Origin: Berghia stephanieae | Lineage: Eukaryota > Mollusca > Gastropoda > Nudibranchia > Aeolidiidae | Direction of reading: 5' to 3' | Assembly: GCA_034508935.3 (NCBI GenBank) | Contig: CM067447.1 | Span: 32,687,098 to 32,751,097, forward strand | Length of the DNA: 64,000 bases | Shown here: positions 1 to 12,412 of the stretch, piece after piece | Layout: each line of letters begins with the position of its first letter | Position numbering within the stretch: the stretch's first letter is position 1 | Translations under genes and position numbers: made by a program | The notes under the pieces: model-generated | What the model was told of the DNA's origin: nothing | Database searches by the model: none | The model's input: the letters and a program-made list of their open reading frames with translations, nothing else

Positions 1-19
1 AGTAGTAGTGGTAATGATG

Positions 20-325
20 CGGCTATGTGGTCTAGTAGTATGCACTCGCTTTCGGATCGGAAGGTCCTGGTTTCGAGCCTCGTGCTCGGCGCAAAGTTGA
101 GTCCTTGGAAAAGGCTCTTTACTCACATTCTCTCACCGTACTCAGGTGTAAAATGAGTACCTGGCCGTTAACAGAGTTGTCTTTGTCCGAAAAATTGTAA
201 TATCGCCTAACAGGCGTCATGTCCCGTCCTACATGTTAAATGTTGACCAGGGACCCCATGTAAAGCGCTTTGAGCACATTTAGTAGATATTGCACTATAT
301 AAAGCTCAATTAAAAAAAAAAAAAA
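20..325 (+). mobile_element. SINE family A, near full length
   Basis: A tRNA-derived SINE. The head carries a pol III A box (TGTGGTCTAGTAG) and a B-box-like stretch (GTTTCGAGCC), and resembles tRNA-Pro. The middle contains GAGTCCTTGGAAAAGGCTC and AAAATGAGTACCTGG. The 3' part contains GTAAAGCGCTTTGAGCAC and ends in TATATAAAG plus an A run. Other copies of the family lie near 8.5, 8.8, 36.7, 44.4, 54.7, 62.2 and 63.9 kb, which defines it as a dispersed repeat. Confidence 0.85.
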
Positions 326-441
326 TATTTCAATGATGATGATATGGTGGTGGTGGTTGCAATGGCGGATATTTTTCTCATCGAGGCCGCTGGTTGGTTA
401 GCCAATAAGAGCACCGTACGGTTTCCATTGGGTAAATTCTT

Positions 442-444
<3 letters not shown>

Positions 445-537
<93 letters not shown>
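445..537. repeat. (TA)n microsatellite
   Basis: About 90 bases of nearly pure TA with one short TTATA interruption. The open frame across it (poly Tyr-Ile) is an artefact of the repeat. Confidence 0.97.
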
Positions 538-1302
538 TATATTAATATATTAAAAAGTATATAGGTAGGGGATACGTCAAAATAAAAAGAACAAGGAAAG
601 TTTTTAAAAATATTAAAAAATTATTTATCTAACAAACTCACTCTCATTTATGGAGGCATTCGTTTCCAGTCAAATTTTATAAGTCAATCTTTAAATTCCA
701 TTTTTAGCATAAGGTCCAAGTAGATAAAATCGAATGGGTGGAATTGACGTCATTCTGGTCTTTGTTGTTGTTTTTAGACCGTCAGTTGGGTAATTAAATA
801 TTGTCAGTAAATTCTCTCAAACAGACTAGTTCTGTGTAATGGTACGATTGATGTAGCCGGCATAACGGTTAATTATTTCACTTATACGCATACCATACCT
901 TTCATTGCAGTAGTTGACTATGGTCTTAAATAAGTCTCGCATTTAAAGGGTGAACCTCATTCGCTTTTGGATTTCGTCGTCGTCGTCCCCGTTTTCATCG
1001 ATGTCAACGGCGTGTTGTAGAGTCAGAGCCCGAGCAGACGACGGTGGTGTGGACTGACTGACTAATGATTCGACTGACTAGTAAGTTAGTAGGTTAGTAA
1101 GACGTGAATCGTTGTCTTGAATTATTATTTTGGATCGGGAAAGTAAGTGGTAGCAGGCATCTGTAGTGGGTTTAATGTCAGCGGTTGTTCATTTGATTCG
1201 CAGGTGATAAACGAAAGCGACGACTCACTGTCATTCCAAAACTAAAAGCATAAAGATGCGGTACTGCTGAATACCGATATCCACCGAAATCCACGGAAAT
1301 TA
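538..1302. other. unannotated upstream DNA
   Basis: AT-rich, with short GTC/GTT-rich patches near 975-1015 and short TTAGTAGG-type repeats near 1075-1100. I see no exon, RNA gene or element end here. Confidence 0.5.
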
Positions 1303-3482
1303 TCAGTGGGGAGTGAACCAGAGACTGTGAGAGGTGGGCACCAGTGGGGAGTGAACCCAGAACTGTGAGAGGTGAAACACCAGTAGGGATTGAACCAGAG
1401 ACTATGGGAGCAGGGCAACAGTGAAGAGTTAACCAGAGATTTTGGGAGGTGGGCACCAGCGGGGATTGAACTGGAGACTATGGGAGGTGGATACCAGCTG
1501 AGGTGAACCCAAAACTATGTGAGGTGGGCACCAGTGGGGAGTGAACCAGATACTGCGGGAGGTGAAACACCAGTAGGGATTGAACCAGAGACTATGGGAG
1601 CAGGACAACATGAAGAGTTAACCAGAGACTTTGGGAGGTGGGCACCAGCGGGGATTGAACTGGAGACTATGGGAGGTGGATACCAGCCGGAGTGAACCTA
1701 GAACTCTGTGAGGTGGGCACCAGTGGGGAGTGAACCAGATACTGTGGGAGATGGGCACCAATGGAGAGTGAACCAGAGACTGTGGGAGGTGGACGCCAGT
1801 GGAGAGTGAACCAGGGGGTTTAAGATGTGGGCATCAGTGGGGATTGAACCAGAGACTATGGGAGGTGGCAACAGTGGGGGTTGAACTGGAGACTATGGGA
1901 GGTAGGTACCAGCCGGGAGTGAACTCATAACTATGTGAGGTGAGCACCAATGGGGTGTGAACTAGAGACTATGTGAAGTGGGCACCAATGGGGACTGAAC
2001 CAGAGACTATAGGAGGTGGGCACCAGCGGGGATTGAATCGGATCCTACTATGGGAGGTGGGCACCAGTGGGAATTGGCGTTTGTTTTCAGTGGAGAATGA
2101 ACCTAAGACTATGAGAGATGGAACACGGTTGTGGTGCGAACCCGGGAGTATGGGAGGTGGACACAATTGGGGAGTACTATGGGAGGTTGATATCAGTGTG
2201 GAATGAACCTGGGACTATTGGGGGTGGACACAATTGGGAAGTGAACAGGGATAATGTGAAGTTGATGTCAGTTGGGAATGAGCCAGGAGCTATGAGAGGA
2301 TGACACAATTCGGGGGGTTAACTCGAGACTATGGAAGGTGGACACCAATGGAGAGTGAACCAAAGGTTAAGGAAGAAGTGGAGAGTGAACATGAGACTAT
2401 CTGAGGTTGACATCAGGGGTGAACATAGGACTATTGGAAGTGGACACTTGTAGGGAACGAACCCAGTACACCTACATATGGCTACCATGAGCGGGTAATG
2501 AACCTGGGACTGTGGGAGGTGGACGCTAATCTGGAATGTACACACGACTGTAGGATGAGGTACAAGTGCGATAGAAACAAGGAATGTGACAGGTGGACAA
2601 TACCGGGGAGTGAACTCAAGGCTGAGGAAAAGACACTCAGTGAAAAGTGCCCCCATAATACCTCGGGTGGACAAAGTGGGGATTGAATCTCGACCTGTGG
2701 GAGCCGCCATCAGAGGTTATTAAACATGGGACAAGGGGAGTAGACACAAATGGACCATACACCTGGGATAAAAAAATTGAAGACGGACACCAGTAAGGTG
2801 CAAACTGGGACTCAGGGATATGGATACAAGTGAATACAATATTGAGTGAACCCTGGGCTATGGGAGGTAGGCATCAATGGAGAGTGAACCCAGAACTGTG
2901 CGAGGTTGACATCAGTGGGGGGGGGGGGGGGGGGGGGGGGGGAACCCGGAACTATGGGAAATAGTTAAAGGACTGTAGGATGAGATATACGTGGCGTGGG
3001 ACAGTGATATGGGGCACTAATAAGGAGTGAACCCAAGGCTGAGGAAAAAGACACATGTGGGAGAGTGGGGATTGAACCGGAACTAGGGGAGGTGGATATA
3101 AGTGGGGAGTAAACTTTGGACTATGGATGATGGGCACAAGTGGGGAGCGAACCCGAGACTCAGAGAGGTGGATACTAGTCGAGAGTGAGTGAATCCAGGG
3201 GAGTGAGAGGTGGATACCAGTGGAGAGTGAACCGGTACCAGGGGAGGTGGACACAAGTTGTGGGTATAAACCTGGAATTGTAAGATATGGGCACTACTGG
3301 GGACTGAGGCCAGTGATACGGAAGTTAAACATCAAGTGGAGAGTGAACCCGGGACTGTCTGGAGCGGACATCAGTGAGGAGTGAACCTGGAACACTGTCT
3401 ACATCCTGCAATCTTGGCAATCTCACTTCTATAGTCCTGGGCTCATTCCCCACTGGTGCCCATCTCATGTAGTCTAGGGATT
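1303..3482. repeat. 38-bp minisatellite array with higher-order structure
   Basis: Roughly 2.1 kb of diverged tandem monomers of about 38 bp, built around GTGAACCAGAGACTATGGG and AGGTGGGCACCAGTGGGGA. The left part is most regular: a five-monomer block beginning at 1381 recurs at 1571, exactly 190 bp (5 x 38) later, with few changes. Monomers decay to the right, and a G run of about 26 lies at 2917-2942. The last recognisable monomer (about 3437-3482) is inverted. Many monomers read GGGGATTGAACC, the complement of a pol III B box (GGTTCAATCCCC). Open frames across the array are made by the repeat and are not genes. Confidence 0.92.
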
Positions 3483-4556
3483 ACTTTTCACAGGTAGTTT
3501 GTGAGAAACTGGGTCTGTGAAAAAGCAGAAACGTCGTTTTTTGTGTGTTGTTCCCTTATTTATGAGTTACATTTACTCCCTTTATCTTTCTCTCCATTTT
3601 ATTGACTCATTTAGGCACCTCTAGTTTTATTTGTAACCTTGAACGTTTCGAGTCTGATTGATATAGCTTAGTGAGAACTAATCACCAAGATGGCTGTCTC
3701 AAAACATTAACAAAAAGTTGGGTGACGTCAATTTCCTTCATTTCTTATTCTTATTCTTAGTCTGATTGATATAATTCAATGAGAAGTAATCGCGATTGTG
3801 AGCAAGACGCAAAGATAGAATAGAGCAGTATAATTAGGTGCCCAAACGTAAACAAAGGTCTAGAAGCACATGGCAAACCACATGTTCCTGTCTTGACAGC
3901 TCAAGTTCCAATGTAAATCATAGAAAAAAATAACGTTTAAAATTTGGCTGTTAGGTGGCAAAAGAAACACATATTCATAAATACTCGATCATACACCAAA
4001 TAATGTCTAGATATGGATATTTTATAGAACAAAGGGTAAAATTTATCAAAAGTTACAGTCTATCTATTTTTAGACCAGAGCAAATTATTGCGCTGGTGTG
4101 AACAAAACGAGAATTATTCGGAGCCTGATTTTCAGAATAATTTAGTCTTATATTATTATTTCTGCAACTGTTAGATTTTATGTAAACATATTTTCAATAC
4201 TGAAAGTGTATTGCCTACAACTCAAACTACAAAATTGGGAGACCTATATTGTGCGTAAATGTTTCCGGTCCCTAACGAAAATCACTAGCAACTTGTTATT
4301 GTTTACGTTTGGGGCACCTCTATAGAGAGGCAGTAACTTGGATCGGTGACGGTCTGTTTGTAATACATGTACCTCTCGGTTGTGAGCAAAAATCACTTGC
4401 GACTGAGTGCACGGATGAGTGGCGCCAACACGTCGCCAGTCCCGTCCCGCATACAAATCTCAACGTGAAACAGCCCCTTAAGGGTGTGGGATCGGCTGTC
4501 ACACGCGTTCTAACCGTAAGTGTGCAACCTCCGCAGTCCGCAGTGGTAGTTTGTGA
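3483..4556. other. unannotated upstream DNA
   Basis: Holds a diverged direct repeat of about 40 bp (AGTCTGATTGATATA near 3650 and near 3760). The longest open frames near 4244-4694 overlap on both strands and resemble no family I know. Nothing else is supported. Confidence 0.45.
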
Positions 4557-4921
4557 CAGGGTTGCCAGATTATTTTTCAACAAAATGCCAGGGGAAGACT
4601 CAAAAAATGCCAAAACACTCAAAAAATGCCAAAGTCTGTTGACTCCCACCCCACTAAGAAAACTACTCACTTTTGATAGACAATTTACTATCATATCCTG
4701 GTGGCTTGCGTGTTTTCTTTTCTTTTTTTTTTTTGAATTATACTAAATTTCCTGTTGGGGTAATGAAATAATTAAGAAAAGGTGTCATTTGAAGTATAAT
4801 ATACAAGAAAGAAAATGCCAAATGAAAATGCCAAATGCCAAATGATTTTTCTAATGCCAAACGGTTTTCAAAATGCCAGATTTTTGGAATCTGGCATTTA
4901 AAATGCCAAACTGGCAACCTG
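4557..4921. mobile_element. hAT-type MITE with 8-bp target site duplication
   Basis: A 365-bp non-autonomous DNA element. The left end reads CAGGGTTGCCAGATT and the right end, read inward, CAGGTTGCCAGTTT. It is flanked by an exact 8-bp direct repeat, GTTTGTGA, at 4549-4556 and 4922-4929; 8-bp duplications are the hAT signature. The interior repeats the heptamer AATGCCA many times and carries one inverted copy (TGGCATTT) near the right end. No transposase is encoded. Confidence 0.88.
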
Positions 4922-4929
4922 GTTTGTGA

Positions 4930-5887
4930 CCTCAACTTTGACCTTCATGACCTTTAATCGCTTAAATGTTTAACAACATTTCCATCAAACTATTTCTAAC
5001 TATTCATGCCAATAATAAGAACATATCCTATAAGCTCATTATATTTGTATTGCAAATTAATAAAAGGATCTTGAAATTACAAAACACATCAAGATTATTT
5101 CTAGGAAAAAAATTGTTTCGTGTTTATATTTTAGTGATGGAAGGAGCATTTTGTTATTGTCTACTGGATCCCATCACTGCGTAAATTTAATAGCAGAAGG
5201 TTGTTGTTGACTTTTCCCGCAATGTAAACAATTTACATTCAATTTGTTTTCAACAAAATTGATCGAATAACAGTATGAAGGGGTGGCACTTTGAATCATA
5301 TTAACTCACTATTCGGACTGGGACTTGGCATAAAGTATAAGATTGAGTTTGAGCGGAGTCTTCTAGGTCTAGATAGGTCAAAATCCCGATCTAGCCTCAA
5401 GAGTCTAGATATCTTAGTCTTAGATATTTAGATAATTTAGATGTCTACCTAGAGAGATTCTATTATGATTTAATGAATATAGATCTAGTTAGATATAGAA
5501 TAGAATATAGATGTGTTGAATTTGAAGGTTATTTTTCACTGCTTGATTTCCTACCATTGACAATTGACCTTCAACTTCGATGACTTTTGTTTTCATTTGA
5601 TGGCTGATGGGGGTCTGAAATTTGGATAAACATCTAGCCCGCACCTGTATCTTTGTATTAAACTCAATGACAAGAATACTTCAAATTAAATTCAGCTAAT
5701 CCCATCCTTTAAAAATACGGAGACCACTTTATGGAAACTTTTAAGTTAAAGGAGAGACGTTCAAATTACTCTTCGAATCATCGTTGTGATCAGGGTGCAT
5801 CAGTGAAACTCTACAACTACAAGAAGAGACGTGTAAATCAGTAGATGTGCATCACAGGCTTTAATTGCAAACTAAAGCAACGACAAA
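4930..5887. other. region upstream of ABTB1, with a TCTAGA-rich tract
   Basis: About 5365-5515 is dense in TCTAGA, TAGATCTAG and ATATAGAT, a low-complexity tract. The last 150 bases before 5888 probably include the ABTB1 5' UTR. The start codon context is favourable (ACAAAATGG: A at -3, G at +4). No TATA box is convincing. Confidence 0.4.
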
Positions 5888-5943
5888 ATGGATTTTCAAG
5901 ATCTATTTACTTCCTGTAAATCTGGTGACCTGCAACGTGTCAA
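5888..5943 (+). CDS. ABTB1: ABTB1 exon 1
   Basis: Codes for residues 1-18 plus two bases (MDFQDLFTSCKSGDLQRV), the start of ankyrin repeat 1. The donor is GTGAGT. The next exon completes AA|G (Lys). Confidence 0.95.
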
Positions 5944-8900
5944 GTGAGTGTTTTTGTTGTTGTTGTTTATTCCATGGTGTATGATGTTGACTTGACAACA
6001 TTGAAAATAAATAAATATATAAGCAAATGATAGTAGCCATAACAACAGAAAAACAACAATGATAATGATAACAACAAAAACAACAACAATAATAAAAATA
6101 CGTAGTGTTATTATGAACCTCCCCTGACGGTGTATCTTAACGGATCGTTTTTATACACCTCCGTCACGCATGCGCATCCCACCCAATTTTATCAGCGAAA
6201 TTGTGTTTCTGTATTTGGACATGGCGAACGTTCTATTGTGACATCTGTAGGATGTTTTTGTAAATAAATTTATACAATAATAATAATAATTTTAAAAATC
6301 GAAATATAAAACCAGAAAATAGAAATTGCACTGAAGGTAAAATAATGTTGTAGAAAGACCTTATTAAATGTGATGAATAGTCAGGTGGCTCCGTAGCGCA
6401 GCGGGCAGGCTGTCAGACTCTAACCTTAAAAGTACCGGGTTCGATTCCCATTGTAGAAATTTATTTTTAAAAAAATTTACTTTATTTTGTTTGCTTTTTT
6501 TTCTTTCTTTCTTTTTTTTTTTTTTTCAAAAACTTTTTATCATGTTTTAAAAAAGTTCGATTTTAATTTTCTAAAATTATTTATTTATTTGAGATCAGTA
6601 TCTGTGTGCCATGTTTCTTTTACTTTTGATTTTTAAAATTATTGTTATTATTCTTTAATTTATTGTCATTGTAAAAAACGTACATCGGTAATCACTAAGC
6701 AGCGTCCTAAACTACATTCTAAAACTATTTAAACTTCATGGACGTATGCAGCAACGTGTTCATTAATATACCATCACCGCCAACGGAGGTGTATAAAAAC
6801 GGTGCGTTTTTGTACACCTCCAACGGAGGTGCATAAAAACGCCATCATGAAAATGATACTTTAATAATGATAATAGAAAGTAATAATAATGATGATGACT
6901 TCAAAAGAAATAATGCTCAAAGGATATTTTACATATAATATACCTACAGGACATGGAAAATTTCAAACACGTTTTGAAATAGTTACAGATAGGGAGTCTT
7001 TCCACAAGTTCCTAGCAGTGAAGTAGTGAAGGACAAAAGTCCCATTGGAAAAAAATACAAAGAAGAACCCCCCACCCCTCCCGAACTCCCATCCCCTATC
7101 CTTTATATTGATATAAATAATATAATAATAAATAATAATAGATAAAACTGAATAACAAAGCTAATCCAATATAATATACTTATACTTATATCGGGCCCAT
7201 TAATCCACTGACAAAAGTGCTCTATGGTGCTTAACAATCACTCAGACTATATAAACTATCATACACACTCACGCATACACACATACACCCATATCCTCAA
7301 ACCCAAATATGGAAACTTCTCCGCATACACATACGTAAACTCATTACATACACATTAATATACTGTCCACCCTAAATTAAAACTTATAAAGCACAGTAAT
7401 TGTCAAAATAAGCTCTTCTAAGTAATTCAGTTTTTAATTTCTTTTTAAAACTATCTTAATCTTCATTGTTTTTTGTATTGTATGAAAGGGAATTCCACAA
7501 CCTAGGCGCTGTTACTCTGAAGGCTTTGTTGTGAAACAAAGATTTAGAGGGTACCTCTGTCATAAGATGCATATTATTTGATCTTAGCGAGCTACCAGGT
7601 CTATAATGAGATACAAGTCCATTTAAGTAGGATGGTGTCAGGCCATGAAAGGAGCTATAACAATAGCATAAAAAATCTTGAACTCAATGCACTGCTTCAC
7701 CGGCAGCCAATGCAGATTTTCTAGAATAGCGGGAGAAAGGAATATCACATTTAGATAACATCACCAATCTAGCAATCCTGTTCTGAACTTTCTGCAATCT
7801 TTGAATATTGTGATTCGGACAACCAATGAGCAGCGCATTACAAAAGTCAAATCTACGACTACTAAGAATAAAAAAAGTGACAAGCATTTTAGAAAATTTC
7901 AGAGTGAATCAGAGACCTGATACGACCAATGCTTTTTAAATGGTAGTGACAACTCTGGATAATTTTGGTGATATGATTATTCATGGACATTATTATAAAA
8001 AATGCACCCAGATAGCAAACATATGTATTTGAAATAGAAACTTTTCAACCTGCTACATAAATTTTCTCCATTTTAATACAATTCCTTCAAGATTTCTTCT
8101 TTATACAGAGCACATTGGTTTTCTCTTCATTTAATTTAAATTTGTCTACATCCATCCAATTCTTAGTTTCATTGATACAAACTTCAACCTTCCGCGACAA
8201 ACTAATTTTATCATCTTCACATAAAAGTACATAAAGTTGTGTGTCATTGGCATACACATGGAGGTCAACTGAAAGAAAATGAATAATTTTCCTGAGAGGC
8301 TGTGTATAAAGAGTAAAAAGTAGAGGTCCAAGAACTGATCCTTGTGGAATTCCATATTTTAATTCAGTTACACAAGACTGAGTATGAATGAGTATTACTG
8401 CTTGATCCTGGTCGAACAGATAGGACCAGAACCAATTCAGTACATGCCCATTGAATCTAAAACATGTTTAAGTCAATGCAATAGAATGTCATGATCAATC
8501 GTATGAAAACAGGACTCAACTCTGCGCAGAGCAAGGCTCGAACCCAGGACCTTCTGATCCAAAAGCGAGTGTCATACCACTAGACCACATAGCCACACAA
8601 AATCACTATGAATCAAGAAAAATCTAATGTATGAAAACTTGAGCTTTTTATATGATGCAATATCTACTTAATTTGCACAAGCCGACAGCAATACATGAAG
8701 GTCGAAACATCATCCTGGTTAGGCATTGTTACAATTTTATTTTGACAGAGACAATGCTGTTTCTTGCCAGATACTAGTTTTAAACCTGAGTATACTGAAG
8801 AGCCTTCTCCAAGGACTCAACTTTGTACTGCTAGTGAGACTCAAACCAGGGACCAATAAGTCTTAAGGCTAGTGTCATAACACAAAGTCGCATGGTAAAT

Positions 8901-11900
8901 GGAAACATTGGAAATGGCCAAGAACTAAAATTTAGTTTCAGACAGACTAATCGTGTTGTATTCCTTCAGAGCCATTGGGCCCATGTAGTAGGAGTTTATC
9001 CTAGTTTCTATAGCGTGAAACGGACAATGGCAATTGCTTGCTATCCTTTGGATAGGATGCTAGTCTATCGCAAAATACTTTCTGCCAAATCTAACAGACT
9101 CAGCTACCCATTCACTACTGGATGGACAGGGGGGTCAGAAAAATTCTTGACTGCACCCCGGATAGATCTTGGTCCCTTTGCATGTGAAGCGAGTTGTTCT
9201 ACCAACTGAACTATCGGGACCCCTAGACTAACCATCTGACTAATAATTATGATGAACACCTGCAGTGGCACTAACTGTCCAGTACCATAGATAGTCATTT
9301 TATTTTCTCCCTTTCTACTCATACTCTCCAGAGAGTCAGTCAGTTGTTATGCTAAAAATCAATGAAGCCTTAATGTCACTTCATTATATCTCCCTTTATC
9401 CGTCCAGTAATCACAATCCTTTGAAGCTCAAGTCTCATATATAGCTATTTTTACTGTCTTTGTAAAAACTGTAACTGTAGAAGTAATGTTAGGTTAGAGT
9501 CAATCCTAACCCTGCCTTCAAAGACTTAAATATTAGTATTAAATCAGTTGTTCATTTTAGAATTAATTATACTGTGAACAAAGGGATGGAATAAAGCTTG
9601 TTACCTGTAGGTGTAATTTTTCTGATACTTTATATATCATGATGTTTACAGGTTTCTCATTGAGAGGAAAGACATAGAGCCTAATATCGTTGACATCTGG
9701 AACAGCACACCTCTGTGAGTACCTTGTTTGTCTTAACATACACATTTTTTTTCTATTATAGGCTATCTATTGACTGATCTATCTCTGTCAGCTAATCTTG
9801 CATCCATGTTTTCAGACTACTGGAATGATTAATCACTGCTCAAAAATGTTATGTAGGGTGTCATCCTGTGACAAAGCAGTAGCTTTGTTTATAGATTTCT
9901 TATCATGTGGAGCACCTGCTGTTTGATTTAATATGTGTTCAACAGTTAACAGTACTTCTTCTTCATACTAAATGACTGACTCAATCAGACAGAGAAGTAC
10001 TGTCAACGTTGCATATTCACAGAGAAAAAGATAAATTCAGATACCTATATTCCTGATAGTCTGTAGGTAAAGATCTGATTATTGTTGAAAAGCTCGATAC
10101 CAGCATTTAGGATGCAACATAAGTGGAACATTGGAGGAAGAAAAGAGTGAAGATGATTGTTTTCAACATTTGATTGAGAAATAATAAACCTCTGATACTC
10201 TGATGGATATCTGATTTTAGTCCAAGACCGTACTTCATGTTGATGTAATCATTCTCGTTGTTTTTGTAAGAAATGAGTATCGCATTCTCTTGTTGCTTTA
10301 TTGGTTTGATTTGGGTTTTATGACATTTAACTTTAATTGATTTTAGACAGCTTTATGTGTTTCGATTAAAAAAAACTTGAAGTAGGATGGAATTTGCTTT
10401 CTTGTTATTTCGTTCTGTGCATTGCAACAAACTCCTTTCTTTTATGTAATAGTAGCTTGTCTGGCTGCTAATCAGGAGGTCTGAGGTAGTTTCTCATTCA
10501 AGTCAGGCTGATTTTGTTTTTTTTTGGGGGGAAGATTTTTTTCTTGTATTTTTCTATCTGCTTTGTCTGACACTGTTTCATTTTAAAGTTTTCAGTCCTG
10601 TCCATTAGTATCAGTAGTAACTCCTAAGTATTTCATGGTTAGTTTCTTTAAGAATTTTGTCATAAATGATTTACTTAAAATCTGGATTGAATTCAATTTT
10701 CTCATTTCTCTTCCCTTTCTGGTAAAGTGCAAGGTCTTTCTACGTGTTATTATCATTTTACGGTTTTATTTGTCTATAGAAGAAGCTATCATCTATAAAT
10801 ATTCTTGATTTCGTTACTGGAGTTGTCAAATTAAATTTGAGAACAAAAAATGCAATAGTGTATAGAAGTGTTCCCTGAGGTTCTCCTCATTTCACAGATA
10901 TTTTGTTTAACTCTGTTCTATTTATTATTTACTATTAGTGTTTCAGTCCAATTTGGTGTTTGCTCTGAAATTCCATATAGTTGAAATTTGAATCACGGGC
11001 CACTTGTATAAGGTGGCCACCTGCCATGGTGGCCAGCCTTCGTGGCTGACTCCAAAATACTGCACAAGGCAAAATGACTATCTATGGTACTGGACAGTTA
11101 GTGCCACTGCAGGTGTTCATCATAATTATTAGTCAGATGGTTAGTCTAGGGGTCCCGATAGTTCAGTTGGTAACGCGGCCACAGCCATTTATTTCTGAAA
11201 CAAAAAAGCCCTTGGACTTGTGTAAGGCGGCCAGATACCTCTAATTGATAAAACCCATTCTTACTGGTGGTTAAAGGATCCAGAATTGTTACTAGATTCA
11301 CCAAACTCTCCAAAGCAAATAAACCACTTCTTCACGCTACCTGCTCGTCTTCACAACGGTCAGACAAACATGCCTTTGGCTTAAGAATTATGTGTGAAAA
11401 GAAAATGTGAAGATAAATTGTGTCTTATTGTCATACCGAAGTGATCTTGTCAATGACTGTCTCTTGTGTCATATAATAACAAAAATCCAGAAAGCAAACA
11501 TTTTATGGCCATCTCAATTGAATGTCCATCTTTTTAAAGTCCTCTTATTTCCACAATGATAATCCAACTCGAGTATCGTATCTCTTTCCACAATTGAAGG
11601 TTTACTGTATGCTTGTCCAGACGATCATACCCGAAGGCTAAATGACAAGCCAGTACAATGAGTTGGCAAACCTGTACTATGTGTGTTGCAAAATCCTTTT
11701 CTCAATTCACAAATCAAAGACCAAGGGCTATTTTAGGCGTTTATAAGAGTCAAACAACATTGACAGAGTTGAGATGATCATTATAATACTCAATTGGAAT
11801 TGGACAGGCCATAAGTGTGAATGGGAGTCCTTCTTGTCCGTTAGTTGAGGACACATTTTACACACACAGGAAATGGGATCGATCCTGGATAAAGCTGACA

Positions 11901-12238
11901 TTTTTCTCTGACCCCCTGTCCACCCAGGAGTGATTGGGTAGCTGGGTCTGTTAGATCTGAAGGAATATACGTTTGCGATAGAATACTGTCATATCTTCTT
12001 CTTCTTCTTCGTTCCTCTGATGGACATCTATGGCTGCAGTCCGATATCTGCTATGAAGTCTGTGGTCCGCTTTAGGTCCTCAGCCTCACCATAGAACTGT
12101 CATATCAAAAGGGTAGAAACTAATTGGTATTGTTCGTTTAACACAATAGAAACTGGGGTAAATTTTGGCTCCATGGGTCTGACAGCTCTGATGGACTAAC
12201 TTCATTGGTATGATTCAATGGGTTGAAACTTTAAAGAG

Positions 12239-12299
<61 letters not shown>

Positions 12300-12321
12300 G
12301 AGAGAGAGAGAGGAGAGAGAG

Positions 12322-12412
<91 letters not shown>

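Noticed and set aside
344-553. 69-codon frame rich in Tyr-Ile
   Set aside because: Produced by the TA microsatellite.
1178-3254. Several open frames of 60-130 codons on both strands
   Set aside because: All lie in the 38-bp minisatellite and repeat with its period; no host protein pattern.
4309-4746. 145-codon frame on + and 124-codon frame on -
   Set aside because: Overlapping on both strands, partly inside the hAT MITE, no family resemblance or splice support.
6387-6459. Possible functional tRNA gene
   Set aside because: A and B boxes are present but acceptor, D and anticodon stems do not pair.
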